A DNA stretch of 64,000 nt from Centaurea solstitialis (taxonomy: Eukaryota > Streptophyta > Magnoliopsida > Asterales > Asteraceae). Both the position numbers and the translations under genes were made by a program. The notes beneath the pieces were generated by a model. The model was not told where the DNA came from. It saw nothing but the letters and a program-made list of their open reading frames with translations, and did no database searches. Shown here one piece after another: positions 33,583 to 45,991 of this stretch (position 1 is its first letter; each line of letters starts with the position of its first letter). The stretch spans positions 10,475,699 through 10,539,698 of the forward strand of contig CM058040.1 of the NCBI GenBank assembly GCA_030169165.1, in the 5' to 3' direction.

Positions 33583-35112
33583 TTTAATGACTCTAAGATC
33601 TTGTTTTGTGGAACCAGTTATATATTTCAAGTTTCTTTCCATATTTAAATTGTATAAATTATTTAAAAATGAAATATGCTTCATCACATTAATTGAATAA
33701 ATAAAGTTAAATTTCATGGTATTTTACAATTCGCCAATAATTCTTTTATTTCAAACTTTTTTCTAGTCTTCGTACTTTTGAACATTAATTTGGTTCTATC
33801 CTCACCAAGTTTTCTTATAGTTCTTTGGTTTTCTACCAAGTCTTTTAAAAGTCTATGTAAAAAGATATACCATATTTGATATGGGAAAATGCAAAAATAA
33901 AACTCACAATAGTTTGATATTTTGATTGATTAAGTCTTTAAATATTCTTTTTGAACGAATAAATATTCAAACTTAAGTGATATTGAATAAATAAATCTTA
34001 ATAATTACTAAATCGAAAGAAACTAAAAGAATTCTAATATTGTGAACAATTAAATTTCTAAATATTTAAAAAAAAATAAAAATAAATACTTAGTTGTAAA
34101 AGCAAAAGGCATATATATTTACCATTTTCATCGATATATCAATCATTTTAATAACGAAGTAAAATAAACTAATTAAAAATTTTAATACATCATGTAACCA
34201 TTTCATTACCCATTATTTATTTTTCAAATTGAAATGAATATCATAATAGAAGATAACAAACAATTATGTTTTGGATACCAATGACAATCATATATTGTTA
34301 TTTGAAGATAAAAACAAATAATGGTTTAAAAATGGTATATATGTTTTTTCTTATTTAATTATTATTTTAATTGTTTGTTGTATCTTATTATTAATTTGTT
34401 TATATAGAGAAAGAGAAGCATGCATGCTTAATTTACACAATTGTTAAGACAATGTAAAAATGTCACATCCAAATCATGTAAACATATATTACCTTTTTTC
34501 ACGTTTTAATGTTAAAATCGTACATAAATATCATATTCTTCTATACAATTTTCTCTAGCAAACCGTACAGTATGACAATATGTTTTTATCTTCAATTATG
34601 AATTTAATATAGGTCGATCTTTTGGTAGTAGTTGACTTTCTTTTGTTTCTTGATAAAAAACAATACTTTAATCAAAACCAGCCTATGAATTTTGATCTTC
34701 AAACTCGAGCTATAACTTTCAAAATTCAATTGTTGTTATTTTAAGTTGGTAGAGTAATTTCATGCATGCTAAATGCTTTATTATAATTGTGATATTTTAA
34801 TATATCTATTTATCTGTTATTTGTTTGGTTTGTAACGTTATCTAATAGAAAAAATTATCCTTGATGTAATTACATGTTTAAATTTTTGTATATTATTATA
34901 TATCTTTATTACATTGCATGCCGAATAAAATAGTATATTTTTTTAATACAACTTACAATGCTAGATTTGACGGTCCAAAATTTTAATGTTTAACCGATTG
35001 TATTAATTTAGGGGTATGTGTTGATTTCAAAATATTTTCTTTTTCCTAAATGTAGGATTGGCCCGGCCCATGTAAAATGCATAGCATCATTTTGATATAC
35101 TTTTAACTGAAT
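33583..35112. other. Very AT-rich intergenic stretch
   Basis: Long A/T runs and no ORF, repeat boundary or RNA gene that I can support. Confidence 0.6.
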
Positions 35113-35115
35113 TTA

Positions 35116-36019
35116 GGGTGCGTTTGGTACGTGGTACAGCACAGGACAGGACGGGACAAAAGTTATTGTCCCATGTTTGGTGCAGCATGGGACAGAACAG
35201 GAATTCCCTGTCCCACGTTTGGTGCGACATGGGACAGGGACAGGAATTGGACAAGATGGGACAGCATGGGACAAAAAGTGGGGTTTTTTTGTTCCACCAA
35301 AATAGGTGGAACAACATGGGACAGAAATGAGGCAGAAACTAATATAGTACTAGTTAACACTCGTTTGATATATAACTTCAATATAATATTTGTTTTAGTG
35401 TTTACGACCACTAGTCATGGTCGCCGCCACTACCGGTAGCCACTATCGGCCACTTCCACCACCTCTTCCACTACAACCTCTTCCACGACCTCTACAACTA
35501 CCATCGATTACCTGCCACTATCCTCTACCACCTCTACAATTGTCCATCGCCACCGCAACCACCACCACCGTTGGTCACCTCCACCACCACTATCCACCAT
35601 CTTCATGTTCTCCACAACCATTGACCACCACCACCACCATCGTCACTACTAGGATTACCGTCGGCCACCTCCTCTACCTCTACCATAACCATTAACATCA
35701 GTTACATAAAAATCTTATATATATACGTGTGTGTGCGCGCACGCTTATATTTATGAAAATTGTGTAATTTTCTTCTAATTTATAAAGTTACTTTATTCGT
35801 GTTAATTATAACTATTATGTGATATATAAAATCATCAAATATTTTTTTATGGAACTTGTGTAGTTCTGTCCAGTCTAGTCCTAGGCGTACCAAACACAAA
35901 ACAGACATTTGTTATGTCCAGTCCCGTCCTGTCCTACCCTCTTGTCCTGTTCAGTCCTGTCCAGTTCTGTCCTGTCCAGTCATGTCCTGTCCAATCCTGT
36001 CTGCGTACCAAACGCTACC
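35116..36019. mobile_element. Harbinger-like element, copy 1, 904 bp, TSD TTA
   Basis: Ends GGGTGCGTTTGGTACG and CGTACCAAACGCTACC, flanked by TTA (35113-35115, 36020-36022). Subterminal zones are packed with GGGACAG/GGACAGGAC repeats at both ends, and the centre holds a CCACCTC/ACCACC-rich tract. No transposase is encoded. Copy 2 is inverted at 40387-41295. Confidence 0.9.
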
Positions 36020-36060
36020 TTAATGTTATTCATTTTTAGTAATATATGACATTCAAATTG

Positions 36061-36211
36061 GATATGCCACGTGGCACGATCTCGGTTGTCCTCACTGTTA
36101 TTTAGTTTGAATAATACATGAATATTCAAACTGAATATGTCACGTGGCGCGCTCTCAGCTGTCCTCATATTCACAATGAAAGATGAGTTCATATTTAAAC
36201 CTGACCCTAGT
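36061..36211. repeat. Diverged remnant of the GTTCACAACC MITE family
   Basis: Contains CACGTGGCRCGMTCTC...TGTCCTCA twice (36068-36095, 36140-36168) and GATGAGTTCATATTTAAACC at the right, a worn copy of the right halves of the 45.7-46.2 kb MITEs. Confidence 0.6.
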
Positions 36212-37440
36212 TAAATATAAGTTTATAAAAAAACAATCTTATACTTAAGCCGCCGATGAGGTAAGCACCTAATCAATATTCAATTCATCCATTAATTAAA
36301 AATGCATAGATAAGAAATGACATCGTGAACGAACAGCTAACTCGATTTCTTGTTCTTCGTTTGTTTGAATTTGATCATTCAAAATTTCAAGACTTAAAAG
36401 ACGTTATATATCCAACCAACAACTATCGTGATGAAGAAAGAATATTAAGATAAAAAGTCGTTTCCCCGTGCCGTAGCCACATTGCCATCCATTTTTCTCT
36501 CTTTTTATAATCATAAATGTGTTCATAGGTTATCATTTTTAAGAAACACTTTTCTATACGTATTCAAAATTAATGATATTCGTAAAACATCAATCATCTT
36601 ATTCTAAAATTATATTTCTCTCTTTCTATATTTGAAATGATAGTTGTAAAAAACACACATATTACGTAAAGCCTTGTGAGAACTTCAAATTTGATACACT
36701 TAAGAAATCATCATTCTTGTTAGTTGCTAAAGGTACAAAAAGTTTAATGTTAGCCATAGTTAATTTTTGTTGTATTTATTTTGCAATTTCTTTCATGTTT
36801 GCAATTATGTATGTTGACACATTTGGTTTAATATTTGACCTTTTGTTTATAGACCAAGATTGCTTTGTTTTGTACCCATACTAGTTATTGCACATATTAT
36901 TTTCAGCTAGTGTAACATTACTTTAACTTTTATTCTTTTAGTTAAAACTAAATATATTTATTTTCTAATTCTTTCAAGTGTCACATATTCAATTTTAAGT
37001 GAATACAAATATGATAATATAATTGTTATTTTTGTTTCAAGAATTGCAAAATGCATCTTTTTGGTGATAATAAGTTTATGCTATGTTATTTAATTCATTA
37101 CAACAAAATCGAATTTATAGGATACTAAAATAAATAAGGGGATGTTTGTTTTTTCCACTTATCACTTTTTCAGCACTTTTTAGGGGGAAATCACTTATTC
37201 GGTCAGTGATTTAGTAGGAGCCTTAATTAGGTGATTGGCTTTACTAAATTCCAAACTTCTTAAAAACAATATGTTGCGTGTATTAAAAAATTGACAACAA
37301 GGCATTTTTTAATCCTTCCGTACTCAGACATTAAAAATTGTAGGGCCGACCCTGCTGAAGTAATGCTATCTAAAAGATAGATATGAAGATCTAATAAAGC
37401 ATTTTATATATTTAAACTATTTCGTTGCATATTGTATTTA
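36212..37440. other. AT-rich intergenic stretch
   Basis: No gene seen. At 37098-37130 TTACAACAAAATCGAATTTATAGGATAC is another worn end of the CACTA-like family of P4H intron 4; the rest is unassigned. Confidence 0.5.
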
Positions 37441-37441
37441 A

Positions 37442-37473
37442 CTAGTTAGTGAGATCCCGGGCTTCGCACCGGG
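37442..37473 (-). mobile_element. Helitron 3' terminus on the minus strand
   Basis: Read on minus: a CCCGG stem, 8-base loop, CCGGG stem (37473-37456), ten bases, then CTAG (37445-37442) followed by host T (37441). This is the Helitron 3'-end signature of hairpin plus CTRR. The matching 5' TC end to the right was not located, so the element's extent is unknown. Confidence 0.7.
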
Positions 37474-38762
37474 TTATAAAGTCTGATAGATTTTATCATA
37501 AGTAGTAGATGGATTTATATGAAACATAAGTTTGTACATATGTTGTCATACGAAATGTTAGTATGACGGACTTCATGCATTGTGTTGGGCGTTTACCTAT
37601 ATGGTTACAATAATGATCATTTTGCCCTCTCATTGAAGTATTAATGGATGCCCATTATTAACATGAGGGACAAAACTCATAACAAACTGCATACCCGAAG
37701 GTTTATTTTATAATAAATAAACTTTAAGAACAAAATTCGTAACATTCGACAAACCTTAGGGACAAAAGCTTTGAAAAAAAATCATATTTGCTTTATTTTT
37801 TACTTTTTTTATATAGTTTATCAAAAAACAATAATTAAAAGTTTGTGGAAAATATTTCAAAAAAAAAAAAAAGACGAACTTTTATGTATTTTGGGATTCC
37901 ATCGCAAACCGGTTGATGATTTATGGAAATTTCGTAGACTAGTGTTATGAAATAATTTGTGGAAATTTTCTTGAAAAAAGTAAATAAACTCTTTTGATTT
38001 TTTAATATTCCGTGTAAATTAAGTTGTCGGATATTTAATAAATATTTACTTGCTTTTGAGTTTTGAGTCTATGAATGTATTACGTGTATTGAGTAATTAA
38101 TTGGCAATTTGGTCGTTAATGCAGTCTATTGAGATTTGCTAAACCTCAAACCCATTAATATATAAGTTACTCATTAGTTATTATCTAATAGTAGTTGAAT
38201 AGTTTGGTACATTAAGTGGTTAGAATAAATAATTGCCGTAAACAAACCGAGCGAACATAATGGATGCTTGTCCGTATTTATTCGTTTAACTTAACCGAAC
38301 AAACGAATAAACACGAATTGTAAACGGATGAATCTTTTTGTGTTCATTTTCGTTTATTAAGGAAATGTGTTTGTTCGTGTTCACTTATTAAGAGCTAAAC
38401 GAACGTAAATGAATGAAATTAAGTGAACATAAACGAACAAACTTAAATGAGTATAAACGAACAACCCAAATGGACAAAAAACTACTATTATTACTCATCA
38501 TTTCATTTCTAAAAATACCATAAGAAAATAAAAAGCCAGGTTAACTAAAAAGAGGTATAAAAAAGACATTCTATAAGATTAGTTTACTTAACGATTTTAC
38601 ATACTAATATCTTATTATATAAATACATTCAGAGGGCGTTTGGTTGGAGGTATTAGAATCATATGTACAGATAAGCCCACTATACACATTTTAGACCAAA
38701 ATGACTTGTCAACAAGGCATTAAGTATGGTTAAGACCCGTTATAGCTCAATTAAACCTATAA
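37474..38762. other. Stretch right of the Helitron end
   Basis: Part may be Helitron body. At 38221-38480 there is a worn repeat of AACGAACA/TGTTCGTTT units in both orientations, a common non-coding plant repeat. No gene recognised. Confidence 0.45.
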
Positions 38763-38787
38763 GAGCATCTCCAAGAGCTTTGCTATA

Positions 38788-41700
38788 TCTATATATATAT
38801 AAAAGCAAATCCTAGAGGTTGCTTAGGTGGCACCATGAGAAGCCTCCATTCACTTCTAGGAATTTTCTCATAATTTTGAGTTTTTTTAATTAAAAAACAT
38901 ATCATTAAATGAGTTTAAGTGTTTAACCTTTCATTTTCTTTATTATTTTACATAACATATACAATTTTAATGTCTTACAATTTTTAATATAATCAATAAA
39001 TAATTTTCCATCAACATTGATGGTTATTTATGTTTGCAATTAAAAACATCTTTTCATTTTTCTACCTACCCTTCATCTCCAAACTATTTATACTACAACA
39101 TAGATCATCCATTCACCATATTTTTTCATGTTGATTATCATGTTTATAGTTTCTTTTTTGTGTGCATATTTCATCTCTATCTTTTTTCTTTTGTTTACTT
39201 CGAGAAACTAATTCATATATCATATATGCACTTTGTAGGAATTTTGTTGGAGATTTTGGAGTCTCTTTATCGTGATTAAATAAACCTTGAGAGACAAGGT
39301 ATGCATCGCTTTTACCTTTTGTTAAGATTTTAAAGTTTTTTTTTGTTTATTTCGTCTCTGTTATTTTTTTTTTCTTTCGATTACTTTGAGAAAACCAATC
39401 CATATACCATATATCATTAATCATATATGCATTTTGTAGGAACTTTGTTGAGGCTTTTAGAGTCTAGCAATCTAACTAAGGTCTTTTTATGTTTCTTATA
39501 TATTTTCAATGAAATCAATGGTATATTTTTTTATAGTTGTTTCTAATTTTGCTTGCAACAACTATTCATCAATAGAATTTCAAATATATTACAATCGTTG
39601 ATGTGTCATTGATGTGTCATGAGTAAGTTCATTCTTTATTTTTATCATATTGTTCACATAGGAAAATTCAAATTTATATATATGCTCTAAAATTTAGTTG
39701 GTTTATGATTTTTTTAATGTTTTTGTTTATTTTGTTTCATATAACCAATCACTATTAAAATAGTTTCAATATTAATAAATAGTTGATTAATAGATGAATT
39801 AGTTCTTAATAATGGTTAAAATGTAGGGACTATGGTAGTTTTATAAAAGAAAAGTTATGGATCCTCAACATAGATTATTTAGCTAGGGACTGACTCCAAA
39901 ATTTAAGCATGTGTTCCATTATATTTCACTAACATTAAAATAATAAGAGTGAATTACACGGATATGTCATGTGGTTTGTTCAAATTTTGAATTCGGTTCC
40001 AAAAACAAACTATCTACATATATGACCCCTAATTTTTCTTTTTCATATCATCCACGGTTCTACGCATAACAAAGTTAACAAGCATTCATCATGAAGGGTT
40101 AATTATCTCATTGAAAAAATTATAAAGACAAAAGATATAATCTTTCGAAAATAAATTTATGTCATTTATGTGTTTCTAATTTTTTTATCAAACTTTTTAT
40201 ATACATCTAATGACAAGTTAATTCTTAAAGTAAAATACGTATTAAATATAAAATATATATATTTATTTAAAATATTACTAAATTTAGAAGAAGAAAATGT
40301 TCAAAAATCTTAAGTTTGAAAAAATAAAGATAACATCACATATCGTTTGATTTGGGACCTGTAATATGCAAGCAAAACAAAATTTAGGTAGCGTTTGGTA
40401 CGCAGACAGGATTGGACAAGACGGGACAGGACTGGACAGTATAGGACAGGACAAGAGAGTAGGACAGGACTGGACGGGACGGGACAGGACTGGACAGAAC
40501 AAATGTCTGTTTTTTGTTTGGTATGCCTAGGACTAGACTGGACAGAACTAATCAAGTTATCCCAAAAAATTATTTGATGATTTTATATATCACATAATAG
40601 TTATAATTAACAAAAATAAACTAAATTGTATAATTTATTAAAAATACACAATTTTCATAAACATAAAACACACACACACACACATATATTTATATACACA
40701 TATATGATTTTTATGTAACTGATGTTGATGGTTATGATAGAGGTGAAGGTGGTGGCCGACGGTAATACTAGTGATGGTGGTGGCGGTGGTCGGTGCTTGT
40801 GAAGAACGGGAATATGCTGGGTGGTCGTGACCAACGGTGGTGGTGGTGGTTGCGATGGCGATAGACAATTGTAGAGGTGGTAGATGGTGGTGGTAGGTAA
40901 TCGTTGACAATTGTGGAGGTGGTGGAAGAGGTTGTTGTAGTGGAAGAGGAGGTGGAGGTGGCCGATAGTGGCTACCGGTGACGATGGTGGCCACGACTAG
41001 TGGTGGTAAACACGAAAACAAATACCATATTGAAGTTATATATCAAACGAATGTTAGTTAGTAATATATTAGTTTCTGTCTCATTTCTGTCCCATGTTGT
41101 TCCACCTATTTTGGTGGAACAAAAAAACAGCCCTTTTTGTCCCATGTTGTCCTACCTTGTCCCAATTTCTGTCCTGTCCCATGTCGCACCAAACGTGGGA
41201 CAATGAATTCCTGTTCTGTCCCATGCTGCGCCAAACGTGGGACAGTGAGTTTTGTCCTGTCCTGTCCTGTCTTGTCCCACGTACCAAACGCAGCCTTAAG
41301 GACGGTTAACGTCAGATTGTAAATTATACTAATTTTGCAAACAGTTAAAAAAAGACTAGCATTACAACAAATTTAGGTTTATGTCATGAAAAAAAATAAA
41401 CATTTCAACAAGTCACTTTATAAAACTTAATAAGACCATAAGATAAAACGTCTTATCAAAAGACGTTGTAATCAGTCTTACAAGATTTTTTTGGCGTTCT
41501 AATAAGTTTTTTAGACATTTATAATACAGTGTGTCACATTAGAAATTTTATATGACAATATTTTAAAAAATCATGTAAAAACAAGCATGTTATAAACAGA
41601 GGTTTTTAGGTAGGTAAAATTTTTTACGTTTATTAAATTTTTTTTACGTCATATAAATCTGATTTTTTTTCTTAATCATTTGAATAATCGGTGTCTTTTA

Positions 41701-42519
41701 ATCTTACTTTTAAAACTTTATTTTGTTGTTATTTAATTATTGTAGTTTGACTAAATATTAATAATCGAAGTTAATTTTCGATATTTTACTCCTATGTTTT
41801 AATTTCCAAAGCAAATGATATGTGACTTTAATTTCGATATTGGTTAATTTTTTCATAATTTTGAATTTTTTTACATTAAAAAACATATCATTAAATGAGT
41901 TTAATCTTTCATTTTCTTTATCATTTTACATAATATAAATACATCCACATATATAATTTGAGTGTCTTACAATTTTTAATATAACCAATCAATAATTTTC
42001 CATCAAATTGATGGTTATTTATGTATGCAATTAACACCATCTTTTCATTTTCCCCACATACTATTCATCTCCAAACTATTTATACTACAAGTCTACAACT
42101 TATGATAGATTATCCATTCACCATATTTTTTCATGATGATTATCATGTTTATAGCATATTTTTTGTTTATTTTGAGAATATGAATTTTTATAATTAAAGA
42201 ATGATTTTTTTTATTGACAATAGAGTTGATACAAAATTGTTGCAAGTCATAACATTGATTAGCTTTTGTCGAATATTTTGTAACAACAATAATGATATGG
42301 CTATATGATATGTTGTTTGTGTTTTAAAAAGTATAACCACAAAATTATTAACGATGCATTTCAAACTATTCATAACAAAAAAACAAACATAAAAATATGA
42401 AAATGTATCACTTATAAAAATACATTCTTCATTTTAATTAATAGAATTACGTTGTATTCGAAGAACAAATATTTCTTTAAAGAATATTTCGCTACCGCGC
42501 AACGCGGTCCACACACTAG
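38788..42519 (+). mobile_element. Helitron, non-autonomous, with nested Harbinger element
   Basis: The 5' end is TCTATATATATATAAAAGC after host A (38787), nearly the same as the Helitron at 49595. The 3' end has the hairpin CCGCG-CAA-CGCGG (42495-42507), then CTAG (42516-42519) and host T. A segment of about 290 bases appears twice in the same orientation (38867-39160 and 41842-42155; shared ATTAAAAAACATATCATTAA), so this may be two family members fused or one with an internal duplication. No Rep/helicase coding. A Harbinger-like element sits at 40387-41295. Confidence 0.75.
40387..41295. mobile_element. Harbinger-like element, copy 2, 909 bp, inverted, TSD TTA
   Basis: The same family as 35116-36019 in the opposite orientation: GGTAGCGTTTGGTACGC at the left, GTACCAAACGCAGCC at the right, TTA flanks (40384-40386, 41296-41298). 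It has the same GGACAGGAC-type subterminal arrays and GGTGGT-rich centre, plus a CA microsatellite at 40670-40683. It lies inside the Helitron, so it is younger than that insertion or travelled with it. Confidence 0.9.
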
Positions 42520-42872
42520 TTTTTTCTAAATTAGAGAATAGGAGATCAAAATCTCTAAAATTTTATTTTTTGATCTCCAACAGATTTGCTATTTTAGAGG
42601 CTTTATCATCATTTATATTATTAAAATATACCTTATATTTATTATCCCAATAAAATTTTTAAAAACTTTTAAAGAATAAATTATGTCATTGGTGGAACAC
42701 ATTAAAAAAATGTTTCTCTCTCATCATTTAGAAGTTTTAGAGAAATCTCTATATTTAGAGAAAACTCTAAAATTTTCTATTTTAGCAATTGGTTTAGCAA
42801 TGCTGTTGGAGCAACTTAGGAAGAAAAAACTCACTTTTTTCTATTTTAGCAATGTTGTTGGAGATGTTCTAA

Positions 42873-44040
42873 AGGTCTAATTAGACTCATTCTGACCCAA
42901 GTAGATTCACAATAACCCACTTTGACTCGGTTAGGAGAATAAGACCCGTTATGCCCACTTAGACCACAAAGACAAATTAACGAGCTATTAATCCCCATTG
43001 TGACACACTTACACCCAATATGACCTATTACATTCCATTAAAACTAATAATGACACAATAAATGAAAAATAATTATCTATGACCAACAAGACCCACTATG
43101 ACACGCCTAATGTCGTAAACTTGTGATGGTCCATTAACGACCAATCATACCTGGCATAACACATTTATACCCAAATAAGTTATAAGGTATCTTATTGGTT
43201 ATTAATGGGCCATTTGAGCCTAGACTTGTCGTATTGGGTATAATTGTCGTTAATTGATCTTAATAGGCTATTTGGTCGTTAATGGACCTTAACAGATCTA
43301 CATTCTTAGAGTGGGTACTCTTATAGGTCGTTGATGAGTTATTTTGGTCCAAGTGGACCATAAAGATTTATTTTGGACCTTAATTTGCTAAGTGGGGTCA
43401 TATTTGATTCTTAAGTTAGCGTTTTGTATGCATACATGATTGGACATGAAATAGACCAACACGACAATGGAGTATGATGGATTAGATGAGAAAAGTTATC
43501 TTTCTATTGGCCCTTAAAAAAAATTAGTAATTTTATCACGATACATACAATTTCGGGTTTATTAGTTAACAGTCTAAAAAAGTTATTTCATGATTTTTAG
43601 TATGTAAGGGGTCTAAAAGGGTCAAAATGGGGCATATCGGTCCGTTAACGGATAATTTTGGTATACATCATATATGTGAGACATAATGGTTTTTCTTTAT
43701 TCCTAACTAGTTATATCGATATATGTGGGTCATCTCTGGTCTTTGAGTCTAGATGGACCTTCATCTATGATTTCTAATTTAATATTTTTGGCAGTTAATG
43801 ACGGGTTTACAATAGATGTAGTAGAAGCCGTCAAAAAATCAATCTAATTACTATGTAATCAGATTATTTTCTAGTAACAAATGATTTTCCTTAGATTAGT
43901 TATACTCCTTCAAAATATGTTGATATTTTAAAAATAAAAATAAATAATTTATGGATGACCGAACCATCCGTCAGAAACCAATTCCATCAAAAATCTTTCA
44001 GAAAACTCTCCACAAAAGTCAGTAAAAAATGATTAACTAT
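42873..44040. other. Intergenic stretch
   Basis: 42880-43440 is a worn patch of TAATGGACC/GACCCATTATGAC-like units in both orientations. The rest is AT-rich. No gene recognised. Confidence 0.45.
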
Positions 44041-44255
44041 TGTTAGAGTCCCACATCGGCTAGACTTGGACCAAATCTTCACTATATATGTTGGAACCCT
44101 CCCTTCTCTCCTCAAGGGCTCTTTTGAAGATTAATCTAGGGGTTCCACATATTCTAACATGGTATCAGAGCCAAGGTCTACCACTCTAGGGGCTAACATG
44201 CCGCCTCTCTCCTGACTTATTTTGGAGATTAATCAACGTTCCACATATTCTAACA
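44041..44255 (+). mobile_element. TRIM-type miniature LTR retroelement, TSD ACTAT
   Basis: A 119-bp LTR (44041-44159) runs from TGTTAGAGTCCCACATCGGC to ATTCTAACA; the PBS TGGTATCAGAGCC (44160-44172) abuts it. After a short interior comes a 3' LTR lacking its first half (about 44201-44255), also ending ATTCTAACA. The 5-bp duplication ACTAT flanks the whole (44036-44040, 44256-44260). It encodes nothing and depends on other elements' enzymes. Confidence 0.9.
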
Positions 44256-44902
44256 ACTATATATGCTAGACCAATTTCATTAGAAAATCTTGGCAACTTT
44301 CATGGACTTTTCAATGGAAATTATCCGTTGGATCGCATGGATTTTTTCCCCCGACTAGGTCATTATTGACAATGAAGTCGTTGAAAATCCAATTTTTGAT
44401 GGAAATTTCCATATAAATATACCCTTTCATTTTATAGTCAAGATATACTTTGGTTATATTTCATGATAGCAACTAACTTGCATGATGTTATGGTAGATTT
44501 CTCTACTGCAATTGCATACCAATATCCTGGTGATTTCTTAAATCATCTTTTTAACGAGAAGATGATATAAATTAGTCAAAGGTAAGCACACCAAAGGGAC
44601 ACTTTGATAGGAACTCGTCATAATTTCTTATTTCATCTCCAGAAATTAACAAACTTGTTTCCAAAGTAAAATGGCACGATATGGCTTCCAAGTTCTTGGA
44701 AATTGCTTACCTTTGTAGAGTGTAGACCCAGAATTATTTTGGCTTTATTCTTGTATTCTAGACCAAACAAAAGTATTGAATAACCTTTTAACTTTTTTCT
44801 GAATGAAGTAAACACACATAAGTTTTTGAGGTATTTGAGATTCAAGGCTTTCCATTGATCTCTATCGACCACGACCCAATCCAATTAAGGGTATCAGTAT
44901 GT

Positions 44903-45026
44903 GGCAGATCCATGATTTGGATATTGCCACATGCTCTTCACAGGGTTCAACTCCAGGTAGTCATGGTCAGGGTTACCATCCACTGAACCCCCCTCCCCCG
45001 GATGTTACCTTACCACTGGGCTAGAC
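44903..45026 (-). mobile_element. tRNA-related SINE fragment, minus strand
   Basis: On minus it carries an A-box-like TAGCCCAGTGGTAAGG (45023-45008) and a B-box-like GGAGTTGAACCC (44954-44943) with about the usual spacing. No tail or TSD was found, so it is probably old or partial. Confidence 0.5.
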
Positions 45027-45041
45027 ATGTTTTTAATCTAT

Positions 45042-45356
45042 CACTAATTAAAAATGGGTATTACCAACGGTGGAAACAATCGAAAAATAGTCGGAAATTG
45101 GCTTTACCGACGGTTTTTTCCCGACGATATGAGCGTCGCTAAAAACCTAGTCAGTAAAAGCTACCGACGATTTTTACCGACTACCTTCCGACTTTTTCAT
45201 TTACCGACGGCTTTCCAACGACTCTTACTGCTTTCCGACTATTTTTTCTATGATTTTCCGACGACTTATTAAAAAATAAAATAAAAAATAGCAGTCGGTA
45301 AACCATCGACAAACAGTAATTAACGGTCATCGGTAATACACAATTTTTTAGTAGTG
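45042..45356. mobile_element. Miniature CACTA-like element
   Basis: The left end CACTAATTAAAAATGGGTAT and right end (complement CACTACTAAAAAATTG) are inverted. Subterminal motifs TACCGACGG, TTCCGAC and AGTCGG repeat throughout, typical of CACTA subterminal arrays. No matching 3-bp TSD is seen, so one end may be altered. Confidence 0.65.
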
Positions 45357-45726
45357 ATGGTTTATAACAAATCTAGAAAATTTATTTTATTGCCTATAAA
45401 CCTACCTTATTTTATTGCCTCACAACACTACCTCATTCTACTTACACGAGCTCACAAGCTCATACCAAGAACCATGTTTTCTGACATTAAGACGAGTTGT
45501 TAATCGTGATTTTATATTAAAATTGAGTTTCATTGGTCATAAACAAACACTAGTATGGTTAGTTAAATGAGTCAAACTTTGTTTTTCACTAGCCTTTTGT
45601 CAATGTTTTAAAAACCGGTTTTTAGTTGAACCGGTGTGATGACTGGTTCAATCATCGGTTCAACCGGTCTTAAGCATTTTTCTTTATTTTCAATTTTTTC
45701 TACATATATATAAATATATATATATA

Positions 45727-45957
45727 GAGGAAAGTTCAAATGTGAACCACTTTTTGGTTGTGAACGTGAGGACAGCCGAGAGCGCGACACCTGGCGGCTT
45801 TGAGTGTGGTTCCCCTCTTTAATTCAATGCCCTCCCATGAATCACGCCTAGTCATCCGCCGTGGACCTGACGTGGCGCCTAGTCATCCGCCACGTGTCGC
45901 ACTCTCGACTGTCCTCACGTTCACAACCAAAAAGTGGTTCACATTTGAACCCACCCC
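45727..45957. mobile_element. MITE of the GTTCAAATGTGAACC family, first of a pair
   Basis: Inverted ends of about 50 bases: GTTCAAATGTGAACCACTTT, then GGTTGTGAACGTGAGGACA, with the complement at the right. The interior has GTCATCCGCC twice and CACGTGTCGC. TA tracts flank it. No coding capacity. Confidence 0.88.

Positions 45958-45989
<32 letters not shown>

Positions 45990-45991
<2 letters not shown>

Larger units (their letters stand above)
38763..42869. mobile_element. Tourist-like MITE split by a Helitron, TSD TAA
   Basis: The left 25 bases (GAGCATCTCCAAGAGC...) and right 350 bases (ending TTGGAGATGTTC) form one small MITE with TAA on both outer sides (38760-38762, 42870-42872). The two parts meet at an A|T dinucleotide, the Helitron target, so the MITE was present first and was about 375 bp long. 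Confidence 0.75.

Noticed and set aside
35118..41322. Cys/Pro-rich ORFs reading CPVLSCP on both strands
   Set aside because: Translations of the GGACAGGAC arrays of the Harbinger elements; repeats, not proteins.
45054..45272. 72-residue ORF at 45.1 kb
   Set aside because: It is the subterminal repeat zone of a miniature CACTA element.
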